Shown: positions 33,534-41,959 of the stretch, one piece after another
Layout: the number at the start of each line of letters is the position of its first letter
Position numbering within the stretch: the first letter of the stretch is position 1
Assembly (NCBI RefSeq): GCF_001280015.1
Contig: NZ_LGDV01000002.1
Coordinates: 62,001-126,000, forward strand
Reading direction: 5' to 3'
DNA length: 64,000 nt
Origin: Streptomyces sp. MMG1121
GTDB taxonomy: Bacteria > Actinomycetota > Actinomycetes > Streptomycetales > Streptomycetaceae
Position numbers and translations under genes: made by a program
The notes under the pieces: model-generated
What the model was told of the DNA's origin: nothing
What the model saw: only the letters and a program-made list of their open reading frames with translations
Databases searched by the model: none

Positions 33534-34328
33534 ATGCTGAAGTTCTCGGTCCTCGGGGCACTGCAGATCCGTACCGTGTCCGGTCCCGCGGAGATCTCCG
33601 GCGACCTGCAGCGCACCCTCGTGCAGACGCTGCTGATCAGCGAGGGCCGGCCGGTCTGCGGGGAGAGCCTCGTCGAGGAGATGTGGGGCGAGGCCGTGCC
33701 CGACAACCAGGCCAACGCCCTCCAGGCGCACGTCAGCCGGCTGCGCCGCAAGCTGCGCGCCCTGGAACCGGACCGGCCGGCCTCGCGGGTCACCATCCAC
33801 CCCTCCGGCTACCGGCTCACCGTGGCCGAGGGCGAACTGGACGCCGCCGAGTTCGTCAGCGCCGTACGACGGGCCGAGGCGGCCGCCCCCGAGGACGCGG
33901 ACGACACCGCCCGGCTGCTCGGCGCGGCGCTGGCGCTGTGGCGCGGGCCCGTCTTCGGCGGCTTCCCCGGCGGCACCCTGTGCCAGCTGGCCGGCGCCCG
34001 CTACGAGGAGTACCGGATGCGCGCCATGGAGCTGCGTTTCGACGCCGAGCTGCGCCTCGGCCGGCACGCCGCCGTCCTCGCGGAGCTGACCGAGGCGCAC
34101 ACCAACCACCCGTTACGGGAACGGTTCTGCGAGCAGCTGATGATCGCCCTGTACGGCGCGGGCCGACAGGCCGACGCCCTCGACGTCTTCCGCCGGATGC
34201 GCCGCCTGCTGGACACCGAGCTGGGCATCCAGCCCTCCCCGGCGCTGCGCCGCGTGGAGAACGCGATCCTGTGCCACGACCCGGCCCTGGCAGGCGATAT
34301 GCATTCGACCCTCCTCCAGCTCGCGTGA
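33534..34328 (+). CDS. Small SARP family transcriptional activator
   Basis: A 264-aa SARP of classic size (DnrI/ActII-ORF4 type). The N-terminal winged helix reads FSVLGALQIRTVSG, QRTLVQTLLISEGRPV and LVEEMWGEAVPDNQANALQAHVSRLRRKL. A bacterial transcriptional activation domain (BTAD) follows, with LWRGPVFGGFPGG and LMIALYGAGRQADALDVFRRMRRLLDTELGI. It should activate antibiotic-type genes from 11-bp-spaced heptamers. No large biosynthetic cluster is adjacent, so its target may be local or distant. The ATG has GGAGGCGGAG upstream. Confidence 0.93.
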   Translation: MLKFSVLGALQIRTVSGPAEISGDLQRTLVQTLLISEGRPVCGESLVEEMWGEAVPDNQANALQAHVSRLRRKLRALEPDRPASRVTIHPSGYRLTVAEGELDAAEFVSAVRRAEAAAPEDADDTARLLGAALALWRGPVFGGFPGGTLCQLAGARYEEYRMRAMELRFDAELRLGRHAAVLAELTEAHTNHPLRERFCEQLMIALYGAGRQADALDVFRRMRRLLDTELGIQPSPALRRVENAILCHDPALAGDMHSTLLQLA

Positions 34329-34376
34329 AGATGGTTAGCTGTCCGCCAGGACCGAACGGGGTACCGGGACCCAGCT

Positions 34377-34412
34377 GTTCACCGGGACCGGGCCGTTCAC
34401 CGGGACCGGGCC
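34377..34412. repeat. Tandem 18-bp repeat with GTTCACC
   Basis: GTTCACCGGGACCGGGCC occurs twice in tandem (34377-34394, 34395-34412) between the two SARP genes. GTTCACC is PHO-box-like, but the 18-bp period does not match the 11-bp spacing of PHO or SARP sites, so simple duplication is equally likely. Confidence 0.5.
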
Positions 34413-34522
34413 GGGCGCCGGGACGGCGGAATCATCCCCTCCGTGCCGCTCGTTCGGGTACAACCTAGGTGGTCCCGAACATCTCGGGCCGGTCGGTGCG
34501 ACGGGGCGGAGGGGACGGGTTC

Positions 34523-37500
34523 GTGGAATCGGCGGCATCCGGTCGTCCTGTCGTACGGTTCAACATCCTCGGGTCGCTGGAAGGCTGGCACGGCGAACGC
34601 CGGCTGCGGCTCGGCAGCCCGACCCAGGAACGCGTCCTGGTGACCCTGCTGCTGGAGCCCGGGCGCATGGTGCCGCTGACCCGGCTGGTCGCCGCCGCCT
34701 GGGACGAGGAGCCACCGCAGACCGCCGGCCACCAGATCCGCAAGTCCGTCGCCGCGCTGCGCACCCACATCCCCGACGGCGCCTCGACGATCGTCACCGA
34801 CGGCGCCGGATACCGGGCCATGCTCGGCGAACAGCAGCTGGATCTGCACGAGTTCACGCAGTGGGCACGCCAGGCCCGGCAGGCGGTGTCCGCCGGACGA
34901 CCCGCCGAGGCGGTCGGGCATCTGCGGGCCTGCCTGGACCTGTGGCGCGGCCCGGTCATGGCGGGCGCCGGCGGCACGGTGATCTCCGCGGCCTCCGCGG
35001 CGCTGGAGGAGCGCCACATGGCGGTCGCCGAGCAGTACTTCGAGTTACAGCTCGAACTCGGCCAGTCCGCCGAACTGGTCGGCCCCCTGCGCGAGTTGGT
35101 CATCGCGCACCCGTTGCGGGAGACCCTGCGCGGCCGGCTGATGGTCGCCCTGTACCGGGCGGGCCGGCAGGCCGAGGCACTGGAGGAGTTCGGCCGGGTC
35201 CGCGCGCTGCTCGTGGAGGAGCTGGGCATCGACCCCGGCGCCGAACTGACCCGGCTGTACGAGGCCATCCTGTGCGACAGTCCCGAAGTCGCCCCGCGGG
35301 TACCGCAGTCCGTCGCCGACCGCGCCGCCCTCCTCGCGCCCGCGGCCTACCTCCAGCCGTCCGCGTCCGAGCCCGCGCCCTGCACCCTGCCCTACGACCT
35401 GCCGGACTTCACCGGGCGGGAGCAGGAGCTGGCGCGGATCCTCGCCGTGGGGCGGGCCCCGGCCACCGGGAGCACCCGGATCGTCGGCGTCGACGGCATG
35501 GGCGGCAGCGGCAAGAGCGCGCTCGCCGTGCACGCCGCGCATCTGCTGGCCGCCGACTACCCGGACGGGCAGCTCTTCGTCGACCTGCGCGGTTTCAGCC
35601 CGGGCGAGAAGGCGCAGGAGCCGTCCGCCGTGCTGCACTCCCTGCTGCGCGCCGTCGGCATCCCGGACGACCGGATACCCGACGACCTGGAGCGCCGCAC
35701 CACCTTGTGGCGAACCGTTTCGGCGCAGCGAAGACTCCTGCTGCTCCTCGACAACGCCGCCGACGCGGCCCAGGTACGCCCGCTGCTGCCCGCCTCCGAG
35801 GACTGCCTGGCCGTCCTCACCGGCCGGGTCCGGATGCTCGACCTGGACGGCGCCGAGTGGCTCTCCCTCGGCCTGCTCTCGGCCGACGACAGCGCCACCC
35901 TGCTCACCCGGACCCTCGGTGCCGACCGCACCACCGCCGAACCCCAGGCCACCGCCCGGCTGGCCCGGCTGTGCGGCGGGCTCCCCCTGGCCCTGCGCAT
36001 CACCACCGCCCGGCTGCGCAACCGCCCCCGCTGGACCGTGCAGTACCTGGTCGACCGGCTCGCCGACGAGACCCGGCGGCTGCGCGAACTGAGCGCCGGG
36101 GAACGCAGCGTCGAGGCCACGCTGCGGCTGTCGTACCAGGCGATGGAGGAGGGCCAGCGGGTCGCGTTCCGCTTGCTGGGCCTGCACCCCGGCAGCGCCA
36201 TCGACGTCCACTCGGCCGCCGCGCTGCTCGGCACCGACGTCCACGACGCCGAGGACACCCTGGAGAACCTCCTCGACGCCCATCTGCTGGAACAGCACGA
36301 GGCGGGGCTGTACGGGTTCCACGACCTGGTGCGCACCTATGCGATGAGCGTGCGGGAGGCGGAGGACGATGAGGAGGGGGCGGTGGGGAGGTTGGTTTCT
36401 TATTACACGTTGGCTACTGATGTGGCGTGTGAAGTGCTGTTTCCCGGTCGCGAGCCCTTCGGTGACCCACCGGCCGACGACGCGCCGGAACTGCCTCCGC
36501 TGGACGGCGGCGAGCAGGCGCTGCGGTGGTTCGACCGTGAGTACGAGGCACTGCTCGCGATCGTCGCCCAGGCGGCAGCGCAGGATCTGCATCGCACCGC
36601 CGCGCTGCTGGCCCGCAACCTGCTGTTCTATCTCAACCTGCGCGGACACAACGAGCAGTTCCGAGTGGTCAGCTGCATCGCGGTAGGTGTTTGCCAGCAA
36701 CTTGGCGACCGGGAGCTGCTGGGTCTGAGCCTGACCAACCTGGCGGTTGCGCACTGGTGGCTCGGCGACTTCCAGGACGGCATCGCCACCGCGCAGGAGG
36801 CCCTGGGCCTGGCCAGTGCTGACGATCGCAGCACCAAGGCGTTCTGCCTCGACGTGCTGGGCCTGCTGCACGGGGCGCTCGGCCATTTCGACGAGGCCCG
36901 CACCCACCTGTCCGAGGGCATCCGTCTGCACCGGGAGCTGGGAGCACCCCGCGACGAGGCGCAGGCCCTGGTCAACCTCAGCACCGTACAGACCTGGGCG
37001 GGCCACTACGCCGAGGGCGCCCGGCACGCGGCCCGGGCCACCGAACTCAACCGGCGCCTCGGCGAGCGCAACAACGAGATCTCCTCACTGACCTGGCTGG
37101 CCCTCGCCCACCTCGGCACCGGCGACGACGAGCGGGCTCGTGCCTGCCTGGCCCAAGCGCTCGAACTGTGCGACGAGTCGCGCAAACCGGGGAACGTGGC
37201 GGTCGTCCTCGCGCTGTGGGCGCAGGTCTGCCAGCGCCTCGGCGATGTGCGCTCGGTCGCTGAGCACGCCGAGCGCGCCCTGGATCTGGTCACCGCCGAG
37301 GGTAACGCCCTGCGGCAGGCGACCGTGGCGAACCTGGTGGGTCTGGTCTGTCTGCACCGTGGCGCGCCCGACCGGGCGATGGAACTGCACTGCCGTGCAC
37401 ACGAGTTGGCTTCCCGCCTCGGCTACCGCTTCGAGGTCGCCCGCGCGCTGCACGGCATGGCGGAGGCGGCGGATGCGCTGGGCGACGGCCTGTCGGCCCG

Positions 37501-37570
37501 TCGGCACAGGCAGGCGGCGGAGGCGCTGTACGACGCGATGGGCGTGACTGGGGCGGGCAGGCGGCTGTAG
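34523..37570 (+). CDS. AfsR-type SARP/NB-ARC/TPR transcriptional regulator
   Basis: A large regulator of 1015 aa. Order of domains: SARP winged helix (VRFNILGSLEGWHG, VTLLLEPGRMVPLTRLVAAAW), BTAD (LMVALYRAGRQAEALEEFGRVRALLVEELGI, to about residue 265), an NB-ARC ATPase with Walker A GVDGMGGSGKSALAVH near residue 325 and LLLLLDNAADAAQ as Walker B, and C-terminal tetratricopeptide repeats. AfsR of S. coelicolor has the same build and integrates phosphorylation signals. The GTG at 34523 with GGAGGGG 8 bases upstream is preferred over the GTG at 34469. A bidirectional terminator follows. A small secreted peptide gene lies just beyond, in opposite direction. Confidence 0.92.
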   Translation: MESAASGRPVVRFNILGSLEGWHGERRLRLGSPTQERVLVTLLLEPGRMVPLTRLVAAAWDEEPPQTAGHQIRKSVAALRTHIPDGASTIVTDGAGYRAMLGEQQLDLHEFTQWARQARQAVSAGRPAEAVGHLRACLDLWRGPVMAGAGGTVISAASAALEERHMAVAEQYFELQLELGQSAELVGPLRELVIAHPLRETLRGRLMVALYRAGRQAEALEEFGRVRALLVEELGIDPGAELTRLYEAILCDSPEVAPRVPQSVADRAALLAPAAYLQPSASEPAPCTLPYDLPDFTGREQELARILAVGRAPATGSTRIVGVDGMGGSGKSALAVHAAHLLAADYPDGQLFVDLRGFSPGEKAQEPSAVLHSLLRAVGIPDDRIPDDLERRTTLWRTVSAQRRLLLLLDNAADAAQVRPLLPASEDCLAVLTGRVRMLDLDGAEWLSLGLLSADDSATLLTRTLGADRTTAEPQATARLARLCGGLPLALRITTARLRNRPRWTVQYLVDRLADETRRLRELSAGERSVEATLRLSYQAMEEGQRVAFRLLGLHPGSAIDVHSAAALLGTDVHDAEDTLENLLDAHLLEQHEAGLYGFHDLVRTYAMSVREAEDDEEGAVGRLVSYYTLATDVACEVLFPGREPFGDPPADDAPELPPLDGGEQALRWFDREYEALLAIVAQAAAQDLHRTAALLARNLLFYLNLRGHNEQFRVVSCIAVGVCQQLGDRELLGLSLTNLAVAHWWLGDFQDGIATAQEALGLASADDRSTKAFCLDVLGLLHGALGHFDEARTHLSEGIRLHRELGAPRDEAQALVNLSTVQTWAGHYAEGARHAARATELNRRLGERNNEISSLTWLALAHLGTGDDERARACLAQALELCDESRKPGNVAVVLALWAQVCQRLGDVRSVAEHAERALDLVTAEGNALRQATVANLVGLVCLHRGAPDRAMELHCRAHELASRLGYRFEVARALHGMAEAADALGDGLSARRHRQAAEALYDAMGVTGAGRRL

Positions 37571-37604
37571 GCGGCAGCACCTGTCGAGCAGGCGTTCAGG
37601 AAGA

Positions 37605-37640
37605 ACTGCACCGACGGGGGCTGTGCCCTGTCGGTGCAGT
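37605..37640. terminator. Bidirectional hairpin terminator
   Basis: ACTGCACCGAC (37605-37615) pairs with GTCGGTGCAGT (37630-37640), an 11-bp perfect stem between the convergent AfsR-type gene and the peptide gene. Confidence 0.8.
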
Positions 37641-37673
37641 CTCCGTCGTGGTGCGTGCTCCGTGCGAGGTCGG

Positions 37674-37877
37674 TCAGGGGGTGACGTTGCGCGGGTCGCG
37701 CTCGTCCGCCAGAACCGGTCCGGACTTCACCTGCTCGCCCGGCAGCCTGGCGGCGAGGTGCGTCAGGTCCCGCTCCACGCCGTTCGCCGGCGCGGCCGTG
37801 GCGATGCCGAGCGTCAGCACACCCGCGCCGGCGAGTGCGGTCAGAGCCGTCTTCGTACGCAGTGCGATGGAACGCAT
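37674..37877 (-). CDS. Small secreted peptide precursor (67 aa)
   Basis: A 67-aa product with a clear Sec signal: basic start MRSIALRTK, hydrophobic core ALTALAGAGVLTLGI and a cleavage site after AAPANG or ATAAPA. The predicted mature part is about 35-38 aa, charged, without cysteine (RDLTHLAARLPGEQVK, VLADERDPRNVTP). A strong GGGGGAT site stands 5 bases before the ATG, so it is probably really translated. It is convergent with the AfsR-type regulator. The 190 bases upstream contain four SARP-like heptamers. It does not resemble AfsS. No function known; a signalling or surface peptide is possible. Confidence 0.7.
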   Translation of the reverse strand: MRSIALRTKTALTALAGAGVLTLGIATAAPANGVERDLTHLAARLPGEQVKSGPVLADERDPRNVTP

Positions 37878-38024
37878 GGTGTATCCCCCAGGAAGACAGG
37901 ATGAGACGGATCGTGATCCGGCCGCCGGGCTCTCCCCGACGTCGTGACCGATGCTCTTGAAGAACGATCCCCATGCCGTCCCCGCTGGTTCCCGTACCAG
38001 GTCAGGCCCCCGGTACTCCCGGAT

Positions 38025-38064
38025 TCAAGCGTTCCTCCAGTGCGCCTCCAGTGGCTCTCGAGTG
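38025..38064. promoter_or_regulatory. Four heptamers at exact 11-bp spacing, SARP-box candidate
   Basis: TCAAGCG (38025), TCCAGTG (38036), TCCAGTG (38047) and TCGAGTG (38058) are separated by 4-base spacers. The consensus TCNAG(C/T)G is close to the TCGAG heptamers bound by SARPs. The array lies exactly between the methyltransferase stop (38068) and the secreted peptide gene, about 150 bases before its start. Confidence 0.65.
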
Positions 38065-38067
38065 CCT

Positions 38068-38718
38068 TTACGCGGCTTTCCGGGCGAAGAGGAAGGCCTG
38101 CGGAACCTTCTCTTCGAGCCGCTCCTCGGGTTCGCGGACCGTGCGGGAGAGCAGGGTGAAACCGGCGGCCGTGAGCAGCTGCGCCATGTCGTCCGGGCGT
38201 CGGCGGAGGAAGTCCAGCGTCACCGGATGACCGAAGGGGCGCTCCAGCCGCCGGGGCTCGTCCCCGGCCTGGAAGGCGAGCAGGAGATGGCCGCCGGGCG
38301 CGAGGACCCGGTGGAACTCGGCGAAGAGCGCCGGGAGTCGGTCCGTGGGGGTGTGGATGGACGAGTACCAGGACACGACACCGGCGAGCGAGCCGTCCGC
38401 GAGGTCGAGGTCCAGCATCGAGCCCCGCTCGAACCGCAGTCCGGGATTCTCGCGCCGGGCGACAGCCAGCATGGACGCGGACAGGTCGAGTCCGAAGATG
38501 TCGAGCCCGAGCGAGGCGAGCCGCGCGGTGGTCCGCCCCGGCCCACACCCGAGATCGGCCACCGCACCACCGGGTCCCACCAGCCCGGCGTACAGCCCGA
38601 GCAGCGCCCGCTCCAGCGGCCGGTGGGTCAACTCGGCCTGGAAATGGTCGGCGTAGTCGTCGGCGATGGCGTCGTAGAAGGTGCGTGTGGCGCTCACGAA
38701 GTCTTGCGTGTCGGTCAT
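38068..38718 (-). CDS. Class I SAM-dependent methyltransferase
   Basis: A 216-aa methyltransferase. SAM motif I is AVADLGCGPGRTTARLA, followed by LDIFGLDLSASMLAVAR (motif II acidic residue) and LAGVVSWYSSIHTPTD. The substrate cannot be told; the small-molecule (UbiE/Methyltransf_11) type is most likely. Same strand as the peptide gene, separated by the heptamer array. Confidence 0.9.
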   Translation of the reverse strand: MTDTQDFVSATRTFYDAIADDYADHFQAELTHRPLERALLGLYAGLVGPGGAVADLGCGPGRTTARLASLGLDIFGLDLSASMLAVARRENPGLRFERGSMLDLDLADGSLAGVVSWYSSIHTPTDRLPALFAEFHRVLAPGGHLLLAFQAGDEPRRLERPFGHPVTLDFLRRRPDDMAQLLTAAGFTLLSRTVREPEERLEEKVPQAFLFARKAA

Positions 38719-38793
38719 GAGGGGGCACGATAGGGGGAGTCACTGACAAGCGAGGCGGGGGCCGGGCGGCGGCGAGCCGGGTGGGCGAAGACC

Positions 38794-39108
38794 TCAGGCG
38801 ACCCCAGCCACCCGCAGCAACGCCGTAGCCGCAGCCGCCCCCACGACCACCACGACGAACGGCGCCTTTCGCCAGGCCAGCAGGACTCCCACCAGCACCC
38901 CGGCCGGCCGGGCCCACCCCGCGAACCCGCCGCCCTCGGTCAGCGCACCCGTGGCCAGCAGGGCGACCAGCAGGACCACCGCCCCGGCCGAGGCCAGCTC
39001 CTGCACGCGGGCGGGTATCTCGACCCGCCCGTGCAGCACCGGCCCCACCAGCCGGAAGGCATACGTGCCGACGGCCAGGGCCAGGATCACGAGGACCGTG
39101 GCGTTCAT
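38794..39108 (-). CDS. azlD: AzlD family branched-chain amino acid exporter subunit
   Basis: A 104-aa membrane protein with about four helices (VLVILALAVGTYAFRLVGPVL, GAVVLLVALLATGAL, VLVGVLLAW, FVVVVVGAAAATALL). The TYAFR signature is typical of AzlD. It pairs with AzlC to export branched-chain or similar amino acids. Its ATG overlaps the azlC stop (ATGA). Confidence 0.9.
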   Translation of the reverse strand: MNATVLVILALAVGTYAFRLVGPVLHGRVEIPARVQELASAGAVVLLVALLATGALTEGGGFAGWARPAGVLVGVLLAWRKAPFVVVVVGAAAATALLRVAGVA

Positions 39109-39815
39109 ACGGAGGCCTCCTTCCGGGCCGGCCCCCGGTGCAGGAAGAGCCCGGCCAGAGCGACCAGCACCGGCACCCCGGCCGGTACGGCGGGCGTCAC
39201 GGCCAGCGCCAGCGCAGCGCCGAGCAGGGCGCACCGCCGTACCGTCGCGTCCGCGCGCAGCGCCGGCAGGACCAGGGCGGCCAGCACGGCGGGGAAGGCG
39301 GCGTCCAGGCCGTAGCGGGCGGTGTCGCCGAGTGCGCCGCCGGCCAGCGCGCCGGCCAGCACCCCGATGTTCCACACGGCGAACAGCCCGAGCCCGGAGA
39401 TCCAGAACGCCCGCCGCTGCCGTACCGGATCGTTCTGGGCGAGGGCGAAGGCGACCGTCTCGTCGGTGACGAGGTGCGCGCCGAGGAAGCGGGCCGCTCG
39501 GCTCGTGCCGAGGATCTCCGCCACGGCCAGGCTGAACGCGGCCGTGCGGGTGTTGAGCAGCAGCCCGGTGGCCGCGGCGGCCACCGGGCCGCCCCCGGCG
39601 AGCAGGACGCCGACCGCGCTGAACTGGGCCGATCCCGCGTACACCAGCACGGACATGAGCACCGGCACCCACAGCGGCAGCCCGCCGGCGACGGAGACCG
39701 CTCCGAAGGAGACGCCGACGATGCCGCTGGCCAGCCAGACGAGCGAGCTGTCACGGACCAGGGACCGGTCGTCGGCCGGGCCCGATGTCTGAGTTGTTCG
39801 TTGTACCGAACGCAT
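39105..39815 (-). CDS. azlC: AzlC family branched-chain amino acid exporter
   Basis: A 236-aa polytopic membrane protein. VGVSFGAVSVAGGLPLWVPVLMSVLVYAGSAQFSAVG is the family start (AGSAQF), and HLVTDETVAFAL the central signature. Forms the exporter with AzlD. Divergent from the XRE-cupin regulator with only 69 bases between, the usual arrangement of an exporter and its local regulator. Confidence 0.93.
   Translation of the reverse strand: MRSVQRTTQTSGPADDRSLVRDSSLVWLASGIVGVSFGAVSVAGGLPLWVPVLMSVLVYAGSAQFSAVGVLLAGGGPVAAAATGLLLNTRTAAFSLAVAEILGTSRAARFLGAHLVTDETVAFALAQNDPVRQRRAFWISGLGLFAVWNIGVLAGALAGGALGDTARYGLDAAFPAVLAALVLPALRADATVRRCALLGAALALAVTPAVPAGVPVLVALAGLFLHRGPARKEASV
39796..39811. promoter_or_regulatory. 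GTTCG-N6-CGAAC inverted repeat at azlC start
   Basis: A perfect 5-base arm palindrome within the first codons of azlC. Further GTACCGA/CGAACGA elements follow to 39884. A likely operator for the divergent XRE-cupin regulator. Confidence 0.4.
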
Positions 39816-39884
39816 GTTTCCTACAATGGACAGCAGACCGCCTGTCCGTCAAGGCGAACGATCGTACCGATGGAGCGAACGAGT

Positions 39885-40460
39885 ATGGCTGAGCCGCCTC
39901 CCCGGCCCCCCGACCGGCTGTCGATGGAGTGGATCGCGGCGTCCCTCAAGCGCGAGCGCGCCCGCACCGGGCTGTCCCTGTCCGAGCTGGCCAAGCGCGC
40001 CGGGGTCGCGAAGTCCACGCTGTCCCAGCTGGAGGCGGGCGGCGGCAATCCGAGCGTGGAGACCATCTGGGCGCTGGGCGTCGCGCTGGGAGTGCCGTTC
40101 AGCGTGCTGGTGGAGCCGCCGACGCCGGCCGTCCAGGTGATCCGCGCCGGGCAGGGCCCGGGGGTCGCCTCCGAGCAGGCCAGCTTCGTCGGCACCCTGC
40201 TGTCCGCGAGCCCGCCCGGGGCACGCCGGGACATCTACCGCATCCGTGCGGAACCGGGCTCGGCCCGCGCGGCGGAGCCGCACATCCCGGGCACGGTGGA
40301 ACACCTGATCGTCGGCACGGGGCGGGTGAAGGCGGGGCCGGCCGGAGAAGAGGCCGAACTGGACCCGGGTGACTACATGACGTACCGAGGGGACGTCGCC
40401 CACTCGTACGAGGCGCTGGTGCCGGGCACGACGTTCATCCTCGTCATGCAGCACGTGTAG
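39885..40460 (+). CDS. XRE-cupin transcriptional regulator
   Basis: A 191-aa regulator. The HTH (about residues 12-70) reads IAASLKRERARTGLSLSELAKRAGVAKSTLSQLEAGGGNPSVETIWALGVAL (given in part) and the cupin half has PHIPGTVEHLIVGTGRV and ELDPGDYMTYRGDVAHSYEAL. Cupin domains here sense small molecules such as amino acids. The ATG at 39885 has GGAG 9 bases upstream and is preferred over that at 39870. Divergent from azlCD, which it probably represses. Confidence 0.9.
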   Translation: MAEPPPRPPDRLSMEWIAASLKRERARTGLSLSELAKRAGVAKSTLSQLEAGGGNPSVETIWALGVALGVPFSVLVEPPTPAVQVIRAGQGPGVASEQASFVGTLLSASPPGARRDIYRIRAEPGSARAAEPHIPGTVEHLIVGTGRVKAGPAGEEAELDPGDYMTYRGDVAHSYEALVPGTTFILVMQHV

Positions 40461-40502
40461 AGAATTCGCCGTGAATTCATCCGGGGCCCGGACCGAAAAG
40501 GC

Positions 40503-40536
40503 AGGAGCCCCGTCGCCGGAACGGCGCGGGGCTCCT
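40503..40536. terminator. Bidirectional terminator between regulator and cold-shock gene
   Basis: AGGAGCCCCG (40503-40512) pairs with CGGGGCTCCT (40527-40536), with an inner CCG/CGG. On the minus strand a TTTT follows within 4 bases. Confidence 0.85.
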
Positions 40537-40572
40537 TGGGTACTGCACTCAGGTTCTGCGATCAGGCTGTGA

Positions 40573-40776
40573 TCAGGCGGGGGTGACGTTCTCCGCCTGC
40601 GGACCCTTCGGGCCCTGCGTCACGTCGAAGGAGACCTGCTGGTTCTCCTCGAGGGAACGGAAACCCTGCGCGTTGATCGCGGAGTAGTGGACGAAGACGT
40701 CGGGGCCGCCGCCCTCCTGGGCGATGAAGCCAAAGCCCTTTTCGGCGTTGAACCACTTCACGGTTCCGGTAGCCAT
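40573..40776 (-). CDS. Cold-shock protein (CspA family)
   Basis: A 67-aa single CSD protein that binds single-stranded nucleic acid. [23 protein letters not shown] holds RNP1 (KGFGFI), and DVFVHYSAI holds RNP2; the end is [10 protein letters not shown]. Typical length. AGGAGGGCTTATGG-like ribosome site precedes the ATG. The upstream 40777-40980 region is AT-richer and should be a long structured leader as in other cold-shock genes. Confidence 0.97.
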   Translation of the reverse strand: MATGTVKWFNAEKGFGFIAQEGGGPDVFVHYSAINAQGFRSLEENQQVSFDVTQGPKGPQAENVTPA

Positions 40777-41910
<1,134 letters not shown>

Positions 41911-41959
41911 GCGGGCGTCACTACGCTGCTGCCCAGGAGGCGTTGAGGGGGAGTGCGCC

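Noticed and set aside
34377..34412. GTTCACC tandem repeat read as a PHO box
   Set aside because: The period is 18 bp, not 11, and the repeat extends over the whole unit, so duplication explains it as well.
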